Assembly (NCBI RefSeq): GCF_032027425.1
Contig: NZ_JAVSJA010000001.1
Location: 3,237,501-3,301,500, forward strand
DNA from: Microcystis wesenbergii NRERC-220
Lineage (GTDB): Bacteria; Cyanobacteriota; Cyanobacteriia; Cyanobacteriales; Microcystaceae
Length of the DNA: 64,000 nucleotides
Reading direction: 5' to 3'
A program made the position numbers and the translations under genes. Below, one piece after another: positions 43,859 to 52,298 of this stretch. Each line of letters begins with the position of its first letter. Positions within the stretch are counted from its first letter, which is position 1. Below the pieces are notes generated by a model. It made no database searches. It had not been told where the DNA came from and worked only from the letters and a program-made list of their open reading frames with translations.

Positions 43859-45103
43859 ATGCTGCCTTTATTTTCATTTCCGTCGGCAGTTAAAATCACC
43901 GCTAACGACGGACAAGCATATAGTGCTTTTCTGTCTCGCTTCACAAGACGGCAACACACTCTTGCTAAGAAAGTTAAGGAAGACAGCCGTTTCGATGATA
44001 CCATCAGGCTCAATAGCAGCACAGATGTGGCAAGCTCTGAAAATAGAGGTTATGGTTCTATAAAAAAGAACACATTAATCAGCATATTGTTTAGTCTTCT
44101 ATTCTATCACTGTTTAGAATTGGCATTGCTTCAACCAGTATATGCTGGCTGTCAGGAAGCAAGAGAATACAGTCGAAAATATCAAGGCACTTCTTTGCTC
44201 GTGATGTATGATGGGAAAATTGTCTGTGAAGCCTACGATAATGGCGGCGCAGCCAACCAGCCTGTTGAATTAGCGAGCGGAACGAAAAGTTTTACAGGCA
44301 TTATTGCCGCATCCGCTGTTCAAGATGGCTTGCTTCAATTCGATGAGAAAGTAGCTCGGACTATTAAAGAATGGCAAGGTAATCGGATCAAAGAAAAGGT
44401 AACTATCAGACAATTGCTCAACCTAACGAGCGGCATTCAGACTCCTAAAGCAGCAGGGAACCGCGCCTCTATTAACATTAGTTATCAGCAGTCTATAGCC
44501 ATGCCTGTATTAGATGAACCAGGTACTAAATTTGCTTACGGACAAGTACCATTCCAAATATTTGGAGCAGTGATGTTGCGAAAACTGAAGGGGGAAGACC
44601 CGGTTTCTTACCTCAAGCGTCGAATTTTAAGCCCTATTGGTATTAAAATAGGAGGTTGGAGAAAAGCTGCTGATGGTCATTCATTTATGGCTCATGGGGC
44701 GCAACTAACTGCTAGGAATTGGGCGTTGTATGGTGAATTTATCAGACAGATGGGAGTCTGGCGAGGACAGAAATATTTAGAAAGTTCTTTGTTAAAAGAA
44801 TGCTTTGAGGGAAGTAAGGTCAATCCTGCATATGGATTAAGTTGGTGGTTAAATAGGGATATGCCTGATAGTATGAGAGCAATGATTACCCCTTTAATAA
44901 GAGGAACGGATGTTCGTCCTATATCTGGACTCTTTCCACCAGATTTAGTGTTTGCAGCGGGAGTAGGAGCTCAACGTTTGTATATTAGCCGACTTGAAAA
45001 ATTAGTCGTAGTCCGCCAATCAAAAGGAATTCGAGATTCTTTACTCAATAGAAGAAGATCTGGTTTTTCTGACAGAAAATTTTGGCAAGCTTTAAAATCT
45101 TAA
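43859..45103 (+). CDS. Class C beta-lactamase-like serine hydrolase with captured FG-GAP N-terminus
   Basis: The ATG at 43859 follows AAGGAGA. The first ~70 residues (MLPLFSFPSAVKITANDGQAY and DTIRLNSSTDVASSENRG) are a degenerate copy of the start of the broken FG-GAP gene at 36601. A signal-peptide-like hydrophobic stretch follows (LISILFSLLFYHCLELALL, ending VYAG), then the hydrolase: SxxK motif in ELASGTKSFTG, Tyr motif in KFAYGQVPF, and conserved MAHGAQLTARNWALYGEF. The family includes beta-lactamases, peptidases and esterases; the substrate is unknown. Normal hydrolase length is about 340, so the extra N-terminus is foreign, and export may be impaired because the signal is internal. Confidence 0.78.
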   Translation: MLPLFSFPSAVKITANDGQAYSAFLSRFTRRQHTLAKKVKEDSRFDDTIRLNSSTDVASSENRGYGSIKKNTLISILFSLLFYHCLELALLQPVYAGCQEAREYSRKYQGTSLLVMYDGKIVCEAYDNGGAANQPVELASGTKSFTGIIAASAVQDGLLQFDEKVARTIKEWQGNRIKEKVTIRQLLNLTSGIQTPKAAGNRASINISYQQSIAMPVLDEPGTKFAYGQVPFQIFGAVMLRKLKGEDPVSYLKRRILSPIGIKIGGWRKAADGHSFMAHGAQLTARNWALYGEFIRQMGVWRGQKYLESSLLKECFEGSKVNPAYGLSWWLNRDMPDSMRAMITPLIRGTDVRPISGLFPPDLVFAAGVGAQRLYISRLEKLVVVRQSKGIRDSLLNRRRSGFSDRKFWQALKS

Positions 45104-45185
45104 GAATCACCTTAGATCCTTCAACTAAGTTATTCTTAGATTTAGTTGAAATTCACTTAATCACTTTACCCACTAGCTTAGTTTG

Positions 45186-47315
45186 ATGAGGTTAAATTTT
45201 ATGATTAAACCAAGAATTGATCTACTTGATACCACTCCTTTCTCTCAAGTTTTTTCCAATTTGCTGAGTCAGGGAGATGAACTAGATTTTGACAACTTTG
45301 ATTTACTATCAAATAGTCAATTTCAATTAAAGCTCGGTGAAACGACGGCGGAGGTTAATGTCTTCTTGCTAAATTCTCTAGGTCAGGTAATTAATTTTTC
45401 TGTCAACGAGGGGAATGAAGAGGAATCCCTAGCTCAAAGCTTAGATTCAGGAACTTACTCTATCTTGGTTCGACCCAATCGAAATCTATCAATCTCCACT
45501 GATTATAATGTAGCCGTTTCTCCTACCTACATCGTCGAGCCAAAAGTTGTTCTTCCTGGGTCAGAATTCGATTTTTTAAGTTCTCAAGCAATTTGGCAAA
45601 CCAATGGTGTGGTAAAAGACCAAGAAATTCTCCAGGTGGCTTCCATCGAGCCTAAAACTGGTTTTCTGGTTTTAGATAACCCACAAGCTATCAATAATAG
45701 TTTATCCTCATCGGGAAAAATTGGAAATAACTCTACATGGGGTTACGGAAACAGTAATATAGATAAATACAGTTCTGATGATACGCCAGAAACTGCAAAA
45801 AAAATTGGTTTACTTGATGCCACTCCCTTTTCTCAAAGTTTTTCCGATTCGGTTAGTCAGCAAGATCAACTAGATTTTTACAACTTTGATTTACTATCAA
45901 ATAGTCAACTTCAATTAAAGCTCAGTGGAATGACCGCTGATGCTAATGTTTTCTTGCTAAATTCTCTAGGTCAGACAATTAATTTTTCTGTCAACAAGGG
46001 GAATGAAGACGAATCTCTAACTCAAAGTTTAGATCCAGGAACTTACTATATCTTGGTTCGATCCAATCGAAACCTATCAATTTCCACTAATTATAATCTA
46101 ACCGTTTCTGCCACCTACATCGTTGATGATGTCCTTGTTTCTAATCCAGAAGTTCCTCTTCCTGACCCAGAATTTGATTCCTTAAGTTCTCAAGCAGTTT
46201 GGCAAGCCGGTGGTGGGATAAACGACAATGGAATTCTCCAGTTGGCTCCTATCGATCCTGAAACTGGTTTTCTGCTTTTAGATAACATAAAAGCTCTGGA
46301 TAATGGTTTACCCTCATTAGGAAAAACTGAAAATGGCCCTGAATGGGCCTACGGAAACAGCTTGAAAATCGTATATAATAAGACGGTTAATGGCAAGATT
46401 GTTTTTAACAAGGCTGAATGGACCGGGACAACCTGGAAGAAAGGATCGATCATTGATTCACAGGGAAATCCCCTTGAAGGAATTAGTCCTCTAACTCATC
46501 TGGATAAAAATTTTGGCTTGTTAAGTTATCTGAAAGATATTAAAGTAGGAAACACAACCGTAAGATTGTCAGCTTGGGCAGATTTAGACAATCAGGGTAT
46601 AGGCGGTATCTTACCCGGAGAACGCAGAAGGTGGGTGGAAGGTGAACGCTCCATTTTGCTAACTCAAGAAGTTGCTGGTTATGAACAACTTTTTAAGTTC
46701 AATATTGACACTAATAGCTTGGAACAACTGACCTTTGATGCGACCGACAAAGTTGGGGATGCTTTCATGTTTCGAGCGCCAGAATTTAACAATGAGTTGA
46801 TCTTTTTTGTCGCAGAGACAACGATAGATAATAACTTCCGTCCCAACCAACATTCAGTTTATCGTAAAGTAAATGGACAGTGGACCAAAATACAGACGAT
46901 TGTCAGTCCTGTACCTGAATTGCCTATCATTACAGGACATGAACCTTTTACTATCAATGGCCACTCCTACATTGCATTTAATATCAGCAAAGGTGGACCT
47001 AAGGGAGAGCGGGTACTAGATGGTAGTCAACAGGTGTGGTTCTCAGGTGTAGGTCCAAACGAAGAAGACGGACTCGTGAAATTACGTCGAGTTAGTAGCG
47101 ATAATGGAACGATAAACTCAAACAAAATTCCCGATCCTGAAGCTTATGTAACTCAGGCTCAAGATAAGGCGTTTATTTATTATTCCACCACTGAAGTAGT
47201 GGGTGGTGTTTCAACCATTCATCGAGCTGATACAGGACTGGGAACCAACTCAGTATTAGGCTCTGAAATACAACCAAATATACCTGTTGTTGATAATTTT
47301 AATTTGATCGGATGA
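45186..47315 (+). CDS. Secreted-type protein with two PPC-like domains and a propeller-like C-terminus
   Basis: About 709 residues; ATG 45201 (MIKPRIDLLDTT) is an alternative start with AGG upstream. Residues ~7-115 and ~215-325 are tandem bacterial pre-peptidase C-terminal (PPC)-like domains with LDFDNFDLLSNSQFQLKL, LDFYNFDLLSNSQLQLKL and the SLDxGTYxILVR signature. Each is followed by a matching linker (GFLVLDNPQAINN, GFLLLDNIKALDN), so a ~200-residue unit has been duplicated. The C-terminal ~330 residues are unknown and beta-rich (ADLDNQGIGGILPGERRRW). No signal peptide is seen, so the N-terminus may be truncated. Function unknown. Confidence 0.7.
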   Translation: MRLNFMIKPRIDLLDTTPFSQVFSNLLSQGDELDFDNFDLLSNSQFQLKLGETTAEVNVFLLNSLGQVINFSVNEGNEEESLAQSLDSGTYSILVRPNRNLSISTDYNVAVSPTYIVEPKVVLPGSEFDFLSSQAIWQTNGVVKDQEILQVASIEPKTGFLVLDNPQAINNSLSSSGKIGNNSTWGYGNSNIDKYSSDDTPETAKKIGLLDATPFSQSFSDSVSQQDQLDFYNFDLLSNSQLQLKLSGMTADANVFLLNSLGQTINFSVNKGNEDESLTQSLDPGTYYILVRSNRNLSISTNYNLTVSATYIVDDVLVSNPEVPLPDPEFDSLSSQAVWQAGGGINDNGILQLAPIDPETGFLLLDNIKALDNGLPSLGKTENGPEWAYGNSLKIVYNKTVNGKIVFNKAEWTGTTWKKGSIIDSQGNPLEGISPLTHLDKNFGLLSYLKDIKVGNTTVRLSAWADLDNQGIGGILPGERRRWVEGERSILLTQEVAGYEQLFKFNIDTNSLEQLTFDATDKVGDAFMFRAPEFNNELIFFVAETTIDNNFRPNQHSVYRKVNGQWTKIQTIVSPVPELPIITGHEPFTINGHSYIAFNISKGGPKGERVLDGSQQVWFSGVGPNEEDGLVKLRRVSSDNGTINSNKIPDPEAYVTQAQDKAFIYYSTTEVVGGVSTIHRADTGLGTNSVLGSEIQPNIPVVDNFNLIG

Positions 47316-47406
47316 AAATGAAATAGATGAAATATTTTAAATTGTTTGTTTCAGACTAAAATTAAATTAATGGCATCAACTATCTATTACCAAAGAGGAA
47401 TCTATA

Positions 47407-48156
47407 ATGTCTAACTATCCTACAAGAAAAAAACCTTCCCTAAAGACTAAAGAGTTAGTAAGTGTTTACCTAATTTCTGGATTAATTTTTGTTTATGTAC
47501 TTTTCACCTTTGAGGTTGCTGGTCAAGTTGCTCAACAACCTAATCTTGCTTCTCAACTAAATATTGCTATTATGATTTTGATGTCTTTGGTAATAGCTAT
47601 TGTAGTTGGATACCTAGTTTATCGGCTTAAATCAATGATTCACGACCAGTATTCTCAAGGTATAAAGTGGCTGCAATTCGAGTTAACCAAAGCTACAGAA
47701 GATGAAAATAGAGATATAAATGTCGATTTAAATCTACCAAAAGAGTTAATACATTTGGCATTTAGTTGGGTTGACATCAAGAAAGTTTTTGCCGAAGAAC
47801 GTAAACAATTTCTAGAAAATATTAACGATCTACAACAGGAAAAGAAATTATTACAAGAACAAATTAGCAAACTAGAAACTGCCCTCCAGAAGTCAGTTGA
47901 TACTCCAATTTCTACAATTACAGAAAATGAATCAAATGATAATGATTACTCCGAAGATCAAGTTAGCGAATTTATCGCTAAAATGCAACAGGATTTTGAA
48001 TCTGAAACTCATTCTGTGGTTTGTTTAACTTCAAGTACACCTGAAGAGATTAATCGTTACAAAGAACAATTAGAATATCGAGTTTCTTGGTTACAGGTAT
48101 TACTTCAAGAAGCTGAAAAAGAGCTTAAATTGCTTCATATATTATTTACTAATTAA
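47407..48156 (+). CDS. Membrane-anchored coiled-coil protein, paralogue of the 17477 gene
   Basis: 249 residues. Two N-terminal membrane segments (about 17-38 and 50-72), a coiled coil (about 115-165) and a conserved C-terminal block FIAKMQQDFE, CLTSSTPEEINRYKEQLE, SWLQVLLQEAEKELK closely matching the protein at 17477-18295. AGAGGAA precedes ATG 47407. The two copies flank the mobile segment on the two sides of the biosynthetic locus. Role unknown. Confidence 0.75.
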   Translation: MSNYPTRKKPSLKTKELVSVYLISGLIFVYVLFTFEVAGQVAQQPNLASQLNIAIMILMSLVIAIVVGYLVYRLKSMIHDQYSQGIKWLQFELTKATEDENRDINVDLNLPKELIHLAFSWVDIKKVFAEERKQFLENINDLQQEKKLLQEQISKLETALQKSVDTPISTITENESNDNDYSEDQVSEFIAKMQQDFESETHSVVCLTSSTPEEINRYKEQLEYRVSWLQVLLQEAEKELKLLHILFTN

Positions 48157-48823
48157 TTCAGTAATTAATTAGGGTTTGCTGAAAAAGTAAAAAACAAAAA
48201 CTCTCAAAAATCAGCCCGAATTTAAGATAAGTTTTTCTGTTGAGAAATCAGCTTTTTTATCATCTTTTCTAATCAAAGAGGGATGAATAAAGCTAAATTT
48301 AGATGTATAAAGAAATAGGGACAAAAAAAGACAGTTAACCTGTCTAAGCAGGTTAGAAAGATTGATGACTAAAAAAGTAATGGCAAGGTCAGTTTCTGAA
48401 GTTTTATCAAGTTTTGTCATGATACAATCAAGACTATATCTTCTTTTTGCTTGACCAAATTTACCTTCAATTGCATTCCGAATTCCTTCATCCTCAAGAG
48501 CTTGTTTTTTAGTTTCTTTACTAATATTTTTAGGTGGTCTTCCTAGAGGAACTCCACTGATTCTAATTCCTCTTTCTTTACACCAAGCTAGATTTTTTCT
48601 AGTTCGATAAATTTTATCAACATGAACTGATTCTGGATAATATCCTGTGAATTCTTTATACTCTTCTACTTGCGCTTGTAAGTCCCCAGATTCATTAAAA
48701 TTATCCCAACTTAAATGGTCTAAAAATACATAACTCTCAAAACAGCTTACTGAGATTTTTGCTCCAAATTCAACTGGTTTTCCTGCTTTTCCTCTAACGA
48801 TAGGGCGGATGTGTGGTTGGGTT

Positions 48824-49915
48824 CTAAGTACAGGACAAAAAATGTAAGGACTGGAGAAAAAGAGAAAAGTTAGGTAATGAAGGATTGAGAATAAGATGAC
48901 GAAGGTGGTCTAAACCTAGCCGAAAGAGGCTTTTTGCTCGGCGACCATGTTTCTTGATAGGAATTGGATTAAGATGATGTATCTCCAATCCTGTCTTGAG
49001 AGACCAGACCAAAGCTAAAGTCAGTAAGGCTAAAAGCTTACGCAGACGTTTTGGGTCAGTAAAGTGAGTAGATTCTAGACAAAACCCACGGGTCTTAAAG
49101 ATGCCAAAAAGAGTTTCAATACCCCAACGTTGGGCATAATCCTGAATCAGACCCAGACAATCGGGCTGTCCAATGACGATGAGCAAAGAATTATCGGGTA
49201 AGCGAAGAGCCTCTACAGAAACGGGATAACCCCAAATTAGACAACTCCCCTGCAGACGTTGAGATTCACCAATGGCAAGATGGGCAAAAATAACCTTGGC
49301 GGCCAACCGCTTGCCATTGTACTCAATCTTGTCTGTCGCCCGAATTCTTAAACAGAAAGCCAGCATCGGTTCAAGCAAAAGATACCTCAGCCACGCCAGC
49401 CCAATAAACTCACGGTCTCCACACAAGCAACGAATCTCCGCAGAAGGAAAAATCTTCAGCATCTCCTCAATAAAACGCATCCGTTCATCGCTGTTTGAGT
49501 TGCCTTTTTTCTTCTTGAGCATCCACCAGAGAATGGGAATAGCTACCCCTTCATGGACAATGCCGACTGTGAGGATGTTGTAGTGATGACTACCAAATGA
49601 CCAATTGGTGCGGTCAATACTCAATACCCAGGGTTGAGGGATATTGAGCCACTGGACTACAATGCGAGCTATTTCAGGGTAATCTATCTCGAAGTCCCCA
49701 AAAAAGCGTTGTAATCGTTTGTAATGGGACTCTACCAATACCCGACCTTCAAAACCTAGGGCTAATTCCTTGAGGTTGACGGTTTTTACTTTCAACAGAG
49801 CCAGTAAGAATAGAGCGAGGAAAGAGAGTCTTGCTCCGTGCCATCGCAAATGAGGTTTGAGAGCTTGTTTCAACGCATTATACTGGTTCATAGGGGTTTC
49901 GAGATTAGTGCTATT
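48824..49915 (-). CDS. IS4-family transposase (copy 2)
   Basis: Same product as the copy at 42272, with YREK block YAQRWGIETLFGIFKTRG and matching start ambiguity. The whole 1145-bp element appears unchanged between the two sites, so at least one of the two insertions is young. Confidence 0.87.
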   Translation of the reverse strand, partial: NSTNLETPMNQYNALKQALKPHLRWHGARLSFLALFLLALLKVKTVNLKELALGFEGRVLVESHYKRLQRFFGDFEIDYPEIARIVVQWLNIPQPWVLSIDRTNWSFGSHHYNILTVGIVHEGVAIPILWWMLKKKKGNSNSDERMRFIEEMLKIFPSAEIRCLCGDREFIGLAWLRYLLLEPMLAFCLRIRATDKIEYNGKRLAAKVIFAHLAIGESQRLQGSCLIWGYPVSVEALRLPDNSLLIVIGQPDCLGLIQDYAQRWGIETLFGIFKTRGFCLESTHFTDPKRLRKLLALLTLALVWSLKTGLEIHHLNPIPIKKHGRRAKSLFRLGLDHLRHLILNPSLPNFSLFLQSLHFLSCT

Positions 49916-49968
49916 TCTCATAAAACCCCACTCCCGCCTACTTTTCAAGCTTTTTGTCCTGTACTTAG
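48824..49968 (-). mobile_element. IS4-family element copy 2 (1145 bp)
   Basis: Same ends and length as 42272-43416; 9-bp duplication GGTTGGGTT at 48815-48823 and 49969-49977. It is nested in the IS1182-like transposase. Confidence 0.92.
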
Positions 49969-51039
49969 GGTTGGGTTATACTCACAATTCTATCATCAAT
50001 TCTCGATGATTTATTTTCCCACATCCACAATTGTTGACGATAAACTTCTGTCACCACTAACAACATTTTGTAGTTTCTTTTGCTGAGACTACTTAACTCT
50101 GATCCCCCCTCGATTAATTTCTCTATTTGAGATAGATTTCTTTTGATATATTGCAGTTGCTTCTTGATAGCTTCTCGTCTTTCTTTTTGAGAACAACGAC
50201 GTTTTTTGGCTACTTTTAAATAATCTTTTCTCGCTCTTTTTCTATAAGTTCTTGGCTTTTTCTTCAGCTTGATTCTCAAATTTTGATAGAGACAATCTAG
50301 AATGTTTTCTGTTTTCTTTCTTGCTTGATTTAATATCCCTAAATCCTGGGGATAACTTAGATCAGCAGGGGCGCAACTTGCATCTAATATTAATTTTCCT
50401 TTATTTTTTATTTGACTCTCTTTTTCTTCTTCTTTTCTTTCACTTTTTTCTGCAATTTCCTTCTTTTTTCTCTCTCTCATCACCATTCTTTTATTAATTT
50501 TATTGATTAAATTCTTACTGATTCTTTTACGAAAATTAACGAACATTGTCGCATCAAATAGAGCTTCATTACTATAGGCTGACATCCCTAGAAAATACTG
50601 TAAATAGGGGTTTTCCTTGATTTGCTCTATGGTTTCCCTGTCGCTTGTTTTTAATTTTTCCTTAATAATTAATGCTCCTAATGCCATCCTAAATGGTTTG
50701 GCTGGCGCACCCATTTCTTCGTCAAAATTTTGGGCATATTCTTCTTCAAATTCTTCCCAGGGAATTAACTCTGCCATTATTATCCAGCGATTATCTGCTG
50801 ATAATTTTCCCTCAAAAGGCAACTCAAAGTTTTCTGGGGCAATTGAAGACTCGTTCGTTTTTCGGTACATCTGTTCTTGTCGGATAAGTGCAAGGGTATT
50901 TTAGCAATTTTAGCCGTTTTCTATCCCTTTTTCTTGACTTTTTGGGAATTTAATATGGCTGTAATCCTTATATCATAAGTATTTCACAGTTATTCAGCAA
51001 ACCCTAATTAGTAAATTTTGGAAAAGCAGTACCAAAAAT

Positions 51040-52005
51040 TTACTCGTATCCTAACTCTCTGGCTAACTCTATAACTTTGGGAGCAAATCCTTTGCCATCA
51101 CTTCGCCAGGGAAGACTACCTTCTAGTTTAGGAATTTTAATATTTCTTGGTCTGAAAACTGGATTTTTCATAAAATTAGGGTCGTTGCCAAACTGCGCTC
51201 CTAGGGGGCCAGGCGAAGAAAAAGGAGAGTCTTCTGGATGCAACATAGCTTCATAGGCCGCGTCGCTCCAGGAGATTTTCAACCAATTAGAAATCATTTC
51301 AAAGTAATGGGGGGGATTACCTAAAATGTCCTCTCCTCGCAAGCGCATTTGTCTTTCGGGGGGAATGGTTTTCATAAATTCCATAATTCTATACTGCATA
51401 CGATACCAAAGAAACTGATAATCAAGAACTGGTTTTTCTTGTGAAGTATCTAATGTATTAATCATAGTGGGGTTAACCGTTTTCGTATCAGAGATACTAA
51501 AAACTTTTTTAACTATGATTTTTCCATAGCGAACATTCGGCATCAGGTTCATGACAGATTCTCCCTGAGCTCTAGGATGGCGAACTAGATGTAAAAAATA
51601 AGCATCAGGAAAAGTTTCTCGAATGCGAACAAGACTTTCAGGAAACAGAGAATAAGCGGGAGATTTATCAACAATCCTGAGAGGCTGTACTTTCTTACAT
51701 AATTCCCAATAAATATCTCCATTGCTCCAATGGTAGCGATTCATCAACCACCGATGAGCCAACTGAATAGATTCAATGGTCTGTTCTCCAGCAAAAAGTT
51801 GAGCAATGACTCGATGTAAGCCGTGAGTCCTTCTGAACTGTCCCTCATCTCTAAATATTTGCAAATAATTTTTCACATTATCAGTATAGAATAGATTGAG
51901 TTCTGCCACTCCATATAAATCTGGGTGTTGACCTAACATACCGCAAGTCAATGAAGTAAAAGAACGGGGAGAAGCGAGAATAAAAAGAGGCTGTAAGACT
52001 GACAT
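51040..52005 (-). CDS. PAPS-dependent sulfotransferase-family protein
   Basis: 321 residues. The N-terminal PAPS-binding loop is ILASPRSFTSLTCGML (about residue 8) and the 3'-phosphate site is YFLHLVRHPRAQGESVM; MRLRGEDILGNPPHYFEMI matches the helical region of bacterial sulfotransferases. It transfers sulfate from PAPS to a hydroxyl or amine. The C-terminus has FGNDPNFMKNPVFRPRNI. It is the last gene on the right-arm side and divergent from the beta-propeller gene. Acceptor unknown; the acyl product of the locus is a reasonable guess. Confidence 0.83.
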   Translation of the reverse strand: MSVLQPLFILASPRSFTSLTCGMLGQHPDLYGVAELNLFYTDNVKNYLQIFRDEGQFRRTHGLHRVIAQLFAGEQTIESIQLAHRWLMNRYHWSNGDIYWELCKKVQPLRIVDKSPAYSLFPESLVRIRETFPDAYFLHLVRHPRAQGESVMNLMPNVRYGKIIVKKVFSISDTKTVNPTMINTLDTSQEKPVLDYQFLWYRMQYRIMEFMKTIPPERQMRLRGEDILGNPPHYFEMISNWLKISWSDAAYEAMLHPEDSPFSSPGPLGAQFGNDPNFMKNPVFRPRNIKIPKLEGSLPWRSDGKGFAPKVIELARELGYE

Positions 52006-52228
52006 AATCCAAAAGCAAGTGCAGTGGTGGACATATAAGAAAAGAACTTCTTAGACTAATCCAGCCTATCACAATTGTCGTGAAATTGTCAGGGATCGAC
52101 TCAGTGACTCCAGTCCCATCGTCCCAACCCTGTTCTTTAGAGCAAGCCTTGCTCTGGATTTTCCCTGTTAGGGGGATTTTTGCCCCCCCGCCACGATAGT
52201 TACCCAGATTGTCGATGGTACTGGCTGA

Positions 52229-52257
52229 TTGACACTCGCTGAGCGGTTGCTTAATAT
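52229..52257 (+). promoter_or_regulatory. Sigma70-type promoter for the beta-propeller gene
   Basis: TTGACA (52229-52234), 17-bp spacer, TAATAT (52252-52257), 41 bp before ATG 52299. The best promoter match in the window. A 7-bp hairpin (AGAGCAA arms) lies about 90 bp upstream. Confidence 0.7.
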
Positions 52258-52298
52258 GATGTTGTCAAGCTAAACATTAATTAACTAGATTTAACAGT

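Larger units (their letters stand above)
48211..50870 (-). pseudogene. IS1182/IS5-like (DUF772) transposase, split by an IS4-type element
   Basis: The N-terminal part from ATG 50870 has the DUF772 signature (IPWEEFEEEYAQNF, PAKPFRMALGALIIKEKL) and the DDE part LILDASCAPADLSYP. After SRIDDRIVSITQP the gene is cut by the 1145-bp IS. On the other side it resumes in the same frame (HIRPIVRGKAGKPVEFGAK) through SVHVDKIYRTRKNLAWC and ends NSG at 48211. Removing the insert and one 9-bp repeat restores about 501 residues with no other defect, so the host element was probably intact until recently. Confidence 0.83.
48171..51005 (-). mobile_element. IS1182/IS5-like element interrupted by an IS4-type copy
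   Basis: Inverted ends AGGGTTTGCTGAAAA and, reversed, AGGGTTTGCTGAATA; flanks share AATT. Without the nested 1145-bp element and its 9-bp duplication the element is about 1.68 kb. It lies between the coiled-coil gene and the sulfotransferase gene without damaging either. Confidence 0.8.

Noticed and set aside
51881-52072. 63-residue frame overlapping the sulfotransferase start
   Set aside because: Out of frame with the sulfotransferase, which has its family motif beginning right after ATG 52005.
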